The notes beneath the pieces are model-generated. The model was not told the DNA's origin. It searched no databases and saw only the letters and a program-made list of their open reading frames with translations. A stretch of DNA of 64,000 nt from Anaerolineales bacterium. GTDB lineage: Bacteria; Chloroflexota; Anaerolineae; Anaerolineales; Villigracilaceae. The position numbers and the translations under genes are program-made. The DNA is taken from NCBI GenBank assembly GCA_030680795.1, contig JAUXUL010000051.1, positions 1 to 64,000 on the forward strand, written 5' to 3'. Positions within the stretch are counted from its first letter, which is position 1; the number at the start of each line of letters is the position of its first letter. Below are positions 48,960 through 57,984 of the stretch, piece after piece.

Positions 48960-50660
48960 CTATTTCCCTTCCTTATGCTGTCTCACCAATTCACGGCGCA
49001 GAATCTTTCCAACCGTTGTCTTGGGCAATTCAGTGCGGAATTCATAATGGGTGGGGACTTTGTACGGAGCAAGATGTTCCTTGCAGAGAGCCTTGAGTTC
49101 ACCTTCTGTCAAAGTTTCACCAGGCTTCACAACGATCCAGGCTTTGACCGTCTCGCCCCGTTCTGCGTCAGGGATGCCGCCAACGCCCACTTCCAATACT
49201 TTGGGATGCTCCATGATGACCTCTTCCACTTCACGCGGCCACACCTGGAATCCGCCCGGCTTGATGAGTTCCTTCTTGCGGTCAAAGATATAAAAATAAC
49301 CTTCTTCATCCATGCGGCCGATATCACCTGTGAATAGCCAGGTCTTGCCATCTTTCAACTGGCGCAAGGCAAGGGCTGTTTCTGTAGGCATGTTATGATA
49401 GCCTTTCATTACCTGCGGACCGCGAATGATAAACTCACCGACCTCACCTACCGCAACTTCGGTTTCGCCATCCTCGAGGCTGACAACCTTCACATCTACA
49501 TCGGGTAACGGCACGCCGATGGAACCCACCTTATTCACGCCTTCCAGCGGGTTGCAGTGCGTGGCAGTCGGCGCCTCAGAAAGACCATAACCTTCAAATA
49601 CCTTGCCACCAGTTAATTTTTCAAACTGCTCTTTTGTTTCACGCATCAGCGCCGCAGAGCCAGAGATACAAGCCTTGACCGATGAAAGGTTGTACTTGCC
49701 TGCTTTTACATCGGGATGATTATTAATACCGTTATACAGCATCGGCACGCCGGGGAAAATGGAGGCCTTGTATTTGCTGATGTTCTGCAAAACATCTTTT
49801 AAGTCGCGTGCGTTTGGCACCATCACCAGACTTGCCCCCACGACCATTCCGAAATTCATTCCCGCCACCATGCCATACACATGGAAAAGGGGTATGCCCA
49901 TTAGCACTACTTCCTTGCCTTCCTCCAAACCCGTCATCCAGCTTTTGATCTGAAGTGTATTTGCAACTATATTGCGGTGTAAGGCGACTGCGCCTTTTGG
50001 CACACCCGTAGTCCCACCGGAATACTGGAAGAGCGCGGTGTCATCAGCTAACACGACCACATTTGGTCTCGGCGAGTTGGCGTGTTTCGCAAGCAGGTCT
50101 TTCATCCATACATCACCATCTGCAAGGGTCTCAACCCGGTCGCCTTCCTTCTTCTCTTTTACCAACGTGAACAAGAGGCGCGTGATGGGCGGCAGGGTTT
50201 CTTTGATATTCGTAACAATGATCCGTTTTAACTTGGAGCGTTCTCTGACCGCTTTTAATCGATCGTAAAAACGACTGAGCGTGAACATGATCTCAATGTT
50301 TGCGTCATTGACAGGGAAAATCACTTCATCCACGGGATAAGTAGGGTTGACAGCCACCACAACGCCACCAGCTTTGAGAATGCCAAAATACGCGATCATA
50401 AACTGCGGTGTATTTGGCAGGAAGAGCCCCACTCGATCGCCTTTTTTCACGCCCATTTCATCTACGAGCGCCGCCGCCATGTGATCAGTCAACGCGTTCA
50501 TCTCGCGATAGGAAATGACCGCACCCTTAAAAATCGTACAGGTGTGGTCAGGATATTTGCGTGCAGCTTCTTCCAAAAAATGAAACAGGGGCACTTTTGG
50601 GTACTCAATTGTTTGAGGCACACCTTTATCATAATGTGCCAGCCACGGTTTGTTGCTCAT
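48960..50660 (-). CDS. Long-chain acyl-CoA synthetase (AMP-binding)
   Basis: A 566-residue adenylate-forming enzyme that activates fatty acids with ATP and CoA. The P-loop is YSGGTTGVPKGA; the motif VFEGYGLSEAPTATHCNP and the hinge/ATP motif LFTGDIGRMDEEGYFYIFDR follow, with the C-terminal catalytic Lys segment LPKTTVGKILRR. Length and N-terminus (a short lid before FHFLEEAARKYPDHTC) suit FadD-like ligases. Substrate chain length is inferred from overall resemblance only. Confidence 0.88.
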   Translation of the reverse strand: MSNKPWLAHYDKGVPQTIEYPKVPLFHFLEEAARKYPDHTCTIFKGAVISYREMNALTDHMAAALVDEMGVKKGDRVGLFLPNTPQFMIAYFGILKAGGVVVAVNPTYPVDEVIFPVNDANIEIMFTLSRFYDRLKAVRERSKLKRIIVTNIKETLPPITRLLFTLVKEKKEGDRVETLADGDVWMKDLLAKHANSPRPNVVVLADDTALFQYSGGTTGVPKGAVALHRNIVANTLQIKSWMTGLEEGKEVVLMGIPLFHVYGMVAGMNFGMVVGASLVMVPNARDLKDVLQNISKYKASIFPGVPMLYNGINNHPDVKAGKYNLSSVKACISGSAALMRETKEQFEKLTGGKVFEGYGLSEAPTATHCNPLEGVNKVGSIGVPLPDVDVKVVSLEDGETEVAVGEVGEFIIRGPQVMKGYHNMPTETALALRQLKDGKTWLFTGDIGRMDEEGYFYIFDRKKELIKPGGFQVWPREVEEVIMEHPKVLEVGVGGIPDAERGETVKAWIVVKPGETLTEGELKALCKEHLAPYKVPTHYEFRTELPKTTVGKILRRELVRQHKEGK

Positions 50661-50769
50661 AGGTCCTCCTCCAGGAATGTGGGTGAATACGATTTATAAC
50701 CAGTATATACTTGAAAATACTAAAAGTCAATTACAACACCCGACCTTTTAGCAAGTTACGGATGAATCA

Positions 50770-50799
50770 CTTATTGTGGATTTGCAAATCCACAATAAG
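50770..50799. repeat. Perfect 30-bp palindrome downstream of miaA
   Basis: CTTATTGTGGATTT followed by GC and the exact complement. There is no T run. It may be a terminator-like stem for miaA or a protein-binding site. Confidence 0.55.
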
Positions 50800-50830
50800 G
50801 TGCTGGGTCTGCCAATCCAACACAACAAAT

Positions 50831-51802
50831 TTAGCCAGAATCCCCAGCTGTTTCATCGCTCCGGCCGTCGTTCCCCGCGGCGATGTTTTGCTGGATATAT
50901 TCCATGATCTCGTTTTGGATTCCATCCCGGACTCTGAACCACTTAATTCGGGGATCGGACTCCTTAAACCAATTTGCCTGCCTGCGGACAAACACTCGCG
51001 TTACGCGTCTTATCTCGACTTTGGCCTGCTCAATGCTCCATTCATCATTTATCACGCGGATGCATTCCCGATACCCAATTGCAGACATGCTTGGCAGGGT
51101 GGGGGAATATCCTTTTTCAAGTAAACCTTTTACTTCATCCACAAATCCAGTTACAAACATTGCCTCAATGCGTTGGTCTACCCTTTCGTACAACTCGGTC
51201 CGTGGACGAGTCAAGCCGATGGTGATCAAATGATAGGGTGAATTGCCTTGCCCACGTTGCTCTGAAAATTTTTTACCGGTTGTCATAATGACTTCCAGCG
51301 CGCGGATCGTTCGCCTGACATTGCGGGCGTCAATTTTTTGTGCTGACTCCGGGTCAAGTTGCGCAAGTCTGTCGTGGAGCCAATTGACTCCTCTTTCTTC
51401 TCGCGAAGCGATCTTTTCTAGTTCAGTTCGCAGCCGCTCATTCGCTGTGACTTCCGGCGGAGTCCATCCCTGCGTCACTGCGCGCACGTATTGTCCCGTG
51501 CCGCCAACCAAAAAGGGGAGTTTGCCGCGCGCATGAATATTTGCGATGATATCTTTTGCTTTTTGTTGAAAGACTGCCAGACTTAGCGTCTCATCTGGAT
51601 TGACGATGTCAATTAAATAATGCGGCACACGCGCGCGTTCTTCAAGGGATGGCTTGGCTGTGCCAATATCCATACCGTGATAAAAGAGACGCGAATCCGC
51701 AGAGATGATCTCGCCGTTCAATTTTTCCGCGAGTTGAATGGCAAGTTCTGTTTTGCCAACAGCAGTCGGCCCGACGATGAGGATCAAAGAGGATATGCTC
51801 AA
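50831..51802 (-). CDS. miaA: tRNA dimethylallyltransferase
   Basis: A 323-residue enzyme adding a dimethylallyl group to A37 of tRNAs that read codons starting with U. The P-loop is VGPTAVGKTELAIQLAEKL, then GEIISADSRLFYHGMDIGTA, KPSLEERARVPHYLIDIVNP, FLVGGTGQYVRAV and RRQANWFKESDPRIKWF. All family blocks are kept. Its 5' neighbour is a 100-residue membrane protein 14 bases away. Confidence 0.95.
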   Translation of the reverse strand: MSISSLILIVGPTAVGKTELAIQLAEKLNGEIISADSRLFYHGMDIGTAKPSLEERARVPHYLIDIVNPDETLSLAVFQQKAKDIIANIHARGKLPFLVGGTGQYVRAVTQGWTPPEVTANERLRTELEKIASREERGVNWLHDRLAQLDPESAQKIDARNVRRTIRALEVIMTTGKKFSEQRGQGNSPYHLITIGLTRPRTELYERVDQRIEAMFVTGFVDEVKGLLEKGYSPTLPSMSAIGYRECIRVINDEWSIEQAKVEIRRVTRVFVRRQANWFKESDPRIKWFRVRDGIQNEIMEYIQQNIAAGNDGRSDETAGDSG

Positions 51803-51816
51803 AATATTCCCTTGAG

Positions 51817-52119
51817 TTATAACGCTGACCGATTTTCAAACCAGCGTACCAGCAGACCGCACAAGACTGCGAAAACAAGACCGATAAGTATATCCAGGCC
51901 CAGGTACGGCAGGTTAAAAATGCTTCGGAAAGCAAAACCGCCTTGCTCGAAGAAAATAAGCGGGAAGCCGGCGCGGACAATATCGTCAGCGCAGGAGTCT
52001 GTTCCTAATATGGCGGGCAGGCCGCAGTCTGAGAGCAGAGGCGCGGCAAGCAGATTGGCGAGGGTAAAGATAAAGAGTCCGATCAGGAATCCGTTGGAAA
52101 AGGTGCGGGAGAATGTCAT
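51817..52119 (-). CDS. Small membrane protein of unknown function
   Basis: A 100-residue protein with two hydrophobic segments (NGFLIGLFIFTLANLLAAPL, LGLDILIGLVFAVLCGLLV) and a middle part with two Cys (SDCGLPAILGTDSCADDIVR) that could pair if it faces outside. No family recognised. It is co-oriented with miaA and probably in one transcript. Confidence 0.6.
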   Translation of the reverse strand: MTFSRTFSNGFLIGLFIFTLANLLAAPLLSDCGLPAILGTDSCADDIVRAGFPLIFFEQGGFAFRSIFNLPYLGLDILIGLVFAVLCGLLVRWFENRSAL

Positions 52120-52148
52120 CCTATAATTTGGTCCTTATGAATCTTTAT

Positions 52149-52259
52149 TAACTCACCTTATGCACCCAATCGTGATTCCCTGAGCGGAGCGAAGGGTCTC
52201 TACCTCTAAAATCCGAGATTCTTCGCTTCGCTCAGAACGACACTGCGTAAGGTGAGTTA
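52149..52259. mobile_element. MITE-like element, copy B (internally deleted)
   Basis: A 111-base element with perfect 12-bp terminal inverted repeats TAACTCACCTTA (52149-52160) and TAAGGTGAGTTA (52248-52259). Inner blocks AATCGTGATTCCCTGAGC and GAAGGGTCTCTAC match, inverted, the ends of the longer copies. The TAA stop of the aldo/keto reductase gene (52257-52259) lies inside the right terminal repeat. Confidence 0.85.
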
Positions 52260-53216
52260 TTTAGAATTCAGGGGTCTGCTGGAATACTCGCGGATGGTAT
52301 CCGTGGCTTCATCCAGCTTGGCTACTTCATCTTCCGTCAATTGCCAGCCTGCGCCGCCTGCATTCATCTTTGCCTGTTGTGAATTTTTCGCGCCGGGGAT
52401 GGGAAGCGCTCCTTTACAGATCAGCCAGTTCAACGAAACTTGTGAAACAGTTTTATCGCCGTGGTTTTGACCGATTTCCTGCAATAGTTTAATAACGGGA
52501 GGCAGTTTAATGAGTAATTCGGCATATTGTGAGCCGCGTATACCGGGCGGTGGATTCTCCGCTGAATACTTTCCAGTCAGCAAGCCTTTTTCAAGCGGGG
52601 AATATGCGATCAAACGAATGCCAAGTTCCTTGCAGCGCGCCAACGTGCCGTTCTTTTCCACCTCACGGTTCAATAAACTGAAGTGCACCTGGTTGGATGC
52701 CAGCGGAATGCCATGCTGCGCCAGCGTTGAATATGCTCTCAGCAAGCGTTTCTGCCCGAAATTGGAAATGCCCACTGTGCGCGTCCAACCGCGTTTTACG
52801 CATTCAAGCATGCCTTCCATCATTGTCTCGGGACTCATGGTTACTGACGGCCAATGTATTTGATATAGGTCGACCGAGTCTAACCCCATGCGTTCCAGGC
52901 TTCCTTTCAATGCGCGCGGAATGAAACCTTTGGTAAATTTCCACGGCCATGGAAAGAACTTGGTTGCCACCAATACAGGCTGGTCAGTTTCTTTTAGGAA
53001 TCTGCCAAGCATTCTCTCCGATAGGCCAGAGCCATAGATTTCAGCAGTATCCACAAAACGAACACCCAGATTTAGTGAAACGTCAAATGCTTCACGGATG
53101 TCTTTCTCTGTGTATGTTTGCCCATATCCCCAAATAACGCGGTCACCCCATTGCCATGCCCCCAATCCCATTTGGATGGCGTGCAAAAAACGTGTTTCAC
53201 TGCTCACTTCGGTCAT
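52257..53216 (-). CDS. Aldo/keto reductase
   Basis: A 319-residue NADPH-dependent oxidoreductase with a TIM barrel. Catalytic residues are in FVDTAEIYGSGLSERMLGRF (Asp and Tyr), VATKFFPW (Lys) and YQIHWPS (His). NADPH contacts are in AYSPLEKGLLTGKY and GAKNSQQAKMNAGG. The substrate is unknown. The reading frame ends in NSK-TAA with the stop supplied by the MITE-like element, so the C-terminus may have been trimmed or altered by that insertion. Confidence 0.9.
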   Translation of the reverse strand: MTEVSSETRFLHAIQMGLGAWQWGDRVIWGYGQTYTEKDIREAFDVSLNLGVRFVDTAEIYGSGLSERMLGRFLKETDQPVLVATKFFPWPWKFTKGFIPRALKGSLERMGLDSVDLYQIHWPSVTMSPETMMEGMLECVKRGWTRTVGISNFGQKRLLRAYSTLAQHGIPLASNQVHFSLLNREVEKNGTLARCKELGIRLIAYSPLEKGLLTGKYSAENPPPGIRGSQYAELLIKLPPVIKLLQEIGQNHGDKTVSQVSLNWLICKGALPIPGAKNSQQAKMNAGGAGWQLTEDEVAKLDEATDTIREYSSRPLNSK

Positions 53217-53315
53217 TGACAGTTCCTTCGCTGAATTGGGTGATTTTATCTTAAAAAATCACCCTCGCCAAAAATTCAGGTTACAATACAGCCCGCTCAA
53301 ATTTTATTGGAACTA

Positions 53316-54134
53316 ATGGACCGATATTTCCTGACCACGGGTAGGGGAATATCGCTCCCTGAGTTCCGGGAGGTTCCCGTGACACCTAATTCACCAAAGC
53401 GGGAGATGGAACCCGCCTCCAGCCTTAACGAAAGGCTGGGTCTGTCCTTTTCAAATGTATCCCTGCTGACGCGTGCCCTAACACACCGTTCCTATGCCAA
53501 CGAACAATTTGAAGGTGTAGAGGACAACGAACGCCTTGAATTTCTTGGCGATGCCGTTTTGGATTTCATCGTGGGGGAGTGGGCGTATAACCGCTTTCCT
53601 GAAATGCCTGAAGGCGATTTGACCAAGATCCGCTCTTCGCTGGTGCGGAATGAACGACTCGCAGAATTTTCCCGCCGCCTCGAGCTTGGTTTTGCCCTGC
53701 GGCTTGGACGCGGCGAGAAATCCTCCGGCGGTCATCTTCGGGATAATTTACTTGGTTCGGCTTTCGAGGCGCTAATCGGCGCCTTGTATCTTGACTCAGG
53801 ACTTGAGGCTGTGAAGCGTTTTATGCAGCCTCTGCTCGAGTGGATGAGCCCCAGCATCCTTGATGAACTCCACGACCCGAAAAGCCAGTTGCAGGAGATC
53901 ACGCAATCGCTAAAATTGGGAACGCCACATTATCGTGTTATCAACACCAGCGGGCCGGACCATGCCCGCATGTATGAAGTGGAAGTGGAAATCGCAAGTG
54001 AAGTCAAAGGCCGCGGTACAGGATCAAGCAAAAGCGCTGCCGAGCACGCAGGTGCAAAAGATGCACTGGAAAAAATATTAAACACTAAGGACACAAAGTA
54101 CACAAAGGAAGAAAAAAAAGACTTGAACTTATAG
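53316..54134 (+). CDS. rnc: Ribonuclease III
   Basis: A double-strand-specific endoribonuclease for rRNA and mRNA processing. The signature is NERLEFLGDAVLDFIVGEW, with the later acidic residue in GSAFEALIGALYLD; the C-terminal dsRNA-binding domain starts near DPKSQLQEITQ. The start is uncertain. ATG 53316 gives 272 residues, but the family usually begins near SSLNERLGLSF, so ATG 53406 is a serious alternative; the ~90 bases between hold a hairpin. The last residues NTKDTKYTKEEKKDLNL are encoded by one arm of a dispersed inverted repeat rather than by conserved sequence. Confidence 0.92.
   Translation: MDRYFLTTGRGISLPEFREVPVTPNSPKREMEPASSLNERLGLSFSNVSLLTRALTHRSYANEQFEGVEDNERLEFLGDAVLDFIVGEWAYNRFPEMPEGDLTKIRSSLVRNERLAEFSRRLELGFALRLGRGEKSSGGHLRDNLLGSAFEALIGALYLDSGLEAVKRFMQPLLEWMSPSILDELHDPKSQLQEITQSLKLGTPHYRVINTSGPDHARMYEVEVEIASEVKGRGTGSSKSAAEHAGAKDALEKILNTKDTKYTKEEKKDLNL
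53345..53378 (+). promoter_or_regulatory. Nested hairpin near the rnc start
   Basis: GGGAA-TATCG-CTCCC-TGAGTTCC-GGGAG-G-TTCCC can fold as two stacked 5-bp stems. If translation starts at 53406 this lies in the 5' leader, where RNase III cuts its own message in E. coli. Confidence 0.35.
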
Positions 54135-54168
54135 GTTTTCCTTCGTGATCTTCGTGCCCTTTGTGTTT
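54080..54168. repeat. Inverted repeat of the AAACACWAAGGRCACRAAG type
   Basis: Left arm 54080-54108 and right arm 54140-54168 match in inverted orientation at nearly all positions (AAACACTAAGGACACAAAG versus AAACACAAAGGGCACGAAG). The left arm is translated as the C-terminal tail of RNase III. Confidence 0.75.
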
Positions 54169-54236
54169 AGCTTTTCCACTTACTCGACCACCAATCCTAA
54201 ATCGCAAATCTAAAATCGTAAATCGAAATTGAGACC

Positions 54237-57200
54237 ATGTCCCTTCGTCTAAAATCCCTCGAACTGCAAGGATACAAAACTTTCGCCTCGCGCACCGTAT
54301 TTGAATTTGCGAGCGGAATTACAGCCATTGTCGGGCCGAATGGTTCCGGTAAATCGAATATTGCCGATTCCCTGCGCTGGGTATTGGGTGAACAATCCTA
54401 CACACTTTTGCGCGGCAAAAAGACCGAAGACATGATCTTCTCTGGCTCGGAGCATCGCGCACGCGCAGGCATGGCGCAAGCCACCCTTACATTTGATAAT
54501 ACCGAGCAATGGCTTCCGCTTGATTTTTCGGAAGTTGGCATGGCGCGTTACGCCCACCGTGATGGACGCAATGAATATTTAATTAACGGACAACGTGTCC
54601 GCTTGCGCGAGATGAACGAACTGCTGGCTCAGGCTGGTTTGAGCGAACGCACCTACACCATCCTCGGGCAGGGTCTGGTGGATGCCTCTCTCGCCTTGAA
54701 AGCGGACGATCGTCGCCGTCTGTTCGAAGAAGCCGCAGGCGTAGGTTTGTACCGCGTCCGCCGTGACGAGGCTTTGAAACGCCTCGATAACACGGAAAGA
54801 AACCTCGAACGCGTATTGGATATTATGGCGGAACTGGAACCGCGCATCAAAAGTTTGGAGCGGCAGGCAAAACGCGCCATTGATTTCTCCCGCGCCCAGG
54901 CCGACTTGAAAATGATCCTGCGCGAGTGGTACGGGTTTCACTGGCATCGCGCCCAACGTGATCTGACCGACGTTCGTGAAACTCTCCGCACGCAGGAGAA
55001 TCGCGTGCGTGCAGCGCGCGCGGCTCATGAGAAAACACAGGCTGCTTACATGGCTTTTCGTGAACGCCTCTCTGGTTTGCGCACACAATTAAATGGCTGG
55101 CATCGCCAATCTGCGGATTTGCACATCCAACGCGAAGCCATCAGCCGTGAACTGGCTGTCCTGGATGAACGCCGCCGTGCATTGACTGTGACGCAGGCAT
55201 CGATTCTTTCCGATCAGGAACATGCAATGGATGAATTGCATCTCGCCAATGAACGCTATCGCGAATCTGAACAGGAACTTGCCCGCATCCAAGCTGAATA
55301 TGAAGAGGCCAAGGCGCAGTTTGCCAGCGCGCAAAATGCCCTGCAAACCCGCCAGGGTGAAAGAACCAGCCTCGAAGAACAGCTGGCCGTTACGAGAAAC
55401 CAGATCGAATCACTCAACCAGCAGCGCGCCGAGAACAATGCGCGCCTGGATGAGTTGAAGTCACGCCTTGGATCACAAACCCAAAAAACCGAACTCACCA
55501 AAATTTCCATTGCCAATGCCGAATCTCTCATGACGCAGGCAAAGGCGCAATCTGAATCCGCAAGCAAGGCGCGCAAGCAGGCTCTCCTTGCTTTGCAGGA
55601 AGCCGAAGAAAGAGTTACTGCAAAAAGAAATGTAGTCGATTCAATCGAACGTGAGCGCCGCGAAGCCCTTGAACGCCGTGCGAAAGAAGAAGCCGATCAT
55701 TCGCGATTGAAAGCCCAAATCGAAGTGTCGGAGCAATCCGAGCAATCGCTGGCGGGCTATGCGGAAGGCGCGCGTTATTTACTCGATGCCGCTCGTCACG
55801 CTTCGCATAAACCAGTGGGTGTGCGTGGCGCGTTCAGCGCCGCGCTGGATGTGCCGGCCGAACTTGAAGTTGCCATTGCCGCCGCTCTCGGCGATACCCT
55901 CGATGCGGTCTTGCTGGATGCAGATCAACTTGAAGAGGCCTTGAGTTTGCTTGAATCGGATGATGCCGGGCGCGCGGCTTTACTGCCTCTCGTCGAGCAG
56001 GATGCCATCTTGCTCGACAAACCAAATGATATGGATTGTCTCGGCGTCGCCTCTGAACTTGTCAATGCGCCCGATGAATTGCGCGGCGCAGTTAAATTGA
56101 TGTTGGGGCAAACCCTGATCGTGCGAGATCGTTCGTCTGCGCGAAACCTGATCAAGGATTTAGCGACTCACGCGCGCGTGGTGACTTTGCGCGGGGAAGT
56201 CTTCCGTGGCGACGGTTTGGTCATCGCTGGGAAAACCGCTTCTTCCTCGACCCTGGGCCGGTCACGCCAAAAACGGGAATTTGAATCCGCCTTGAGCGGA
56301 CTCCTCACCCGCCTGGCTGAATCAAATGATTCTGTTGAACGGTTATCGGATCAACTTGCGGCTGCGCAGCGCGAACTGGTGCAAGCCGAGACCGATGCGC
56401 GCGAAGCCCGCGTCAGATTGGGAGAAGCCCAGGAGACCGAGCAGCAGGCCGGGCTGGAGTCTGAATCGATGGCACGTCAGCTTGGGTGGCAGAAAAACCA
56501 GTTGACGCAGTTGCAAGCCGAGGCGCAGGAGTCTGCTTCGATCCAGCAAAAATTGACCGAATCACAATCTGAAGTGGAAGCGCGTTCATCCGAATCGCAA
56601 TCCCAATTGAAGGATGTCAATGCGAAGTTGAAGGAAGTTTCTGCCGACGAATTGCAGGAGCAGGCTTCGTACTGGGGCACGCGCGTGGCGGTGGCGGAGC
56701 AAAGCCTGGCGGGTGCGCTGGCGAAGAAGGCAGAACGCGAAAAAGAGATCACGCGTTTGGATGTCCGCCGTGTGGAGTTGGCTGCACGTTTGCAGGAAGC
56801 CGAACATTCCTTGAATGTTTTGGATCATGAAAAAAGAAATCTGCGTGAACGTGAAAGCGGTTTGCACGGACAGATCGAGGCCATGCGAATTCAAATCGAG
56901 CCTGCCGAAAAAGACCTTGAAACGGCGGAGCAGGCAGAAGCGCGTTTGCAGGAAGCAGAAAATAACGGGCAAAAGAATTTTGCCAATGCCGAGCGTTCGT
57001 ATGGTCAGGTGCAGTTGGAGCAGATCCGCAAGGCGGAAGCGTTGGATAACCTGCGCGAGAAGATCAGCGATGATTTTGGCCTGGTGATGTTTGATTACGC
57101 AGCGGATGTCTCTGGTCCCGTGCCTTTGCCTTTGGATGGGATGGTGGAACAGTTGCCGATTGTGACGGAACTTGCGCTTGAGATCGAACAGCAATTGACT

Positions 57201-57848
57201 CATCACCGCGCACAGTTGCGCCGCATGGGGCCGATCAACCCGGATGCAAAGTTGGAATTCGATCAGGAAAGCGAACGCTACACTTTCATGAAGACTCAGG
57301 TGGAAGACCTGCATAAAGCCGAAAAAGATTTGAAGCAGGTCATCGCCGAGTTGGATGAAGTCACCAAGCGTGAATTCGTGCGCACCTTCGATGCGGTGGA
57401 TAAGCAATTCCGTGAGACATTTGTGCGACTGTTTGGCGGCGGTTCGGCGCGCCTGGCATTGACCGACCCTGAAAACCTGGTGGAAACGGGCATTGAAATT
57501 GAAGCGCGTTTGCCGGGCAGGCGTGAGCAGGGCCTGGCATTGCTCTCCGGCGGTGAAAGAAGTTTGACCGCGATCGCGCTGGTATTCGCCTTGCTCAAAG
57601 TTTCGCCTACGCCCGTCTGCGTGATGGATGAAGTGGATGCGATGCTTGATGAAGCCAACGTCGGCCGCTTCCGTGACCTGTTGGTTGATTTGAGCAAGGA
57701 TACGCAGTTCATCATCATCACCCACAACCGCAGTACCATTCAAGCCGCGGATGTGATCTACGGCGTGACGATGGGGCGCGACTCTGCGAGTCAGATCATC
57801 AGCCTGCGGTTGGATCAGGTCACAGATGATATGTTGAAACGCGGATAG
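54237..57848 (+). CDS. smc: Chromosome segregation protein SMC
   Basis: A 1203-residue SMC ATPase that organises and segregates chromosomes. The N-terminal head has Walker A IVGPNGSGKSNIADSLRWVL and LRGKKTEDMIFSGSE. Long coiled coils (about 165-500 and 680-1030) surround a hinge near 510-680 (GVRGAFSAALDVPAELEVAI, LGQTLIVRDRSSARNLI). The C-terminal head has the signature LLSGGERSLTAIALVFALLK and Walker B PVCVMDEVDAMLDEANV. It follows rnc, a common bacterial arrangement. scpA and scpB are not in the window. Confidence 0.97.
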   Translation: MSLRLKSLELQGYKTFASRTVFEFASGITAIVGPNGSGKSNIADSLRWVLGEQSYTLLRGKKTEDMIFSGSEHRARAGMAQATLTFDNTEQWLPLDFSEVGMARYAHRDGRNEYLINGQRVRLREMNELLAQAGLSERTYTILGQGLVDASLALKADDRRRLFEEAAGVGLYRVRRDEALKRLDNTERNLERVLDIMAELEPRIKSLERQAKRAIDFSRAQADLKMILREWYGFHWHRAQRDLTDVRETLRTQENRVRAARAAHEKTQAAYMAFRERLSGLRTQLNGWHRQSADLHIQREAISRELAVLDERRRALTVTQASILSDQEHAMDELHLANERYRESEQELARIQAEYEEAKAQFASAQNALQTRQGERTSLEEQLAVTRNQIESLNQQRAENNARLDELKSRLGSQTQKTELTKISIANAESLMTQAKAQSESASKARKQALLALQEAEERVTAKRNVVDSIERERREALERRAKEEADHSRLKAQIEVSEQSEQSLAGYAEGARYLLDAARHASHKPVGVRGAFSAALDVPAELEVAIAAALGDTLDAVLLDADQLEEALSLLESDDAGRAALLPLVEQDAILLDKPNDMDCLGVASELVNAPDELRGAVKLMLGQTLIVRDRSSARNLIKDLATHARVVTLRGEVFRGDGLVIAGKTASSSTLGRSRQKREFESALSGLLTRLAESNDSVERLSDQLAAAQRELVQAETDAREARVRLGEAQETEQQAGLESESMARQLGWQKNQLTQLQAEAQESASIQQKLTESQSEVEARSSESQSQLKDVNAKLKEVSADELQEQASYWGTRVAVAEQSLAGALAKKAEREKEITRLDVRRVELAARLQEAEHSLNVLDHEKRNLRERESGLHGQIEAMRIQIEPAEKDLETAEQAEARLQEAENNGQKNFANAERSYGQVQLEQIRKAEALDNLREKISDDFGLVMFDYAADVSGPVPLPLDGMVEQLPIVTELALEIEQQLTHHRAQLRRMGPINPDAKLEFDQESERYTFMKTQVEDLHKAEKDLKQVIAELDEVTKREFVRTFDAVDKQFRETFVRLFGGGSARLALTDPENLVETGIEIEARLPGRREQGLALLSGGERSLTAIALVFALLKVSPTPVCVMDEVDAMLDEANVGRFRDLLVDLSKDTQFIIITHNRSTIQAADVIYGVTMGRDSASQIISLRLDQVTDDMLKRG

Positions 57849-57915
57849 AAAATAAACGCTAACCTATGCTTTTCGGCGGCATCGCCCCTGAAAGAGATTA
57901 GAGAACTGGCAATCA

Positions 57916-57949
57916 AAAACGCCCGCCTCGATTTGAGATGGGCGTTTTC
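57916..57949. terminator. Terminator between smc and the convergent foldase gene
   Basis: AAAACGCCC / GGGCGTTTT stem with a partly paired middle and TTTTCTT on the plus strand; A run on the other side makes it usable in both directions. Confidence 0.8.
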
Positions 57950-57984
57950 TTCATGCTTAATCCTTTATATTTATCCTTACATTA

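Noticed and set aside
56586-57743. 385-codon open frame opposite smc
   Set aside because: Shadow frame; low-complexity composition without known motifs, fully inside a conserved gene.
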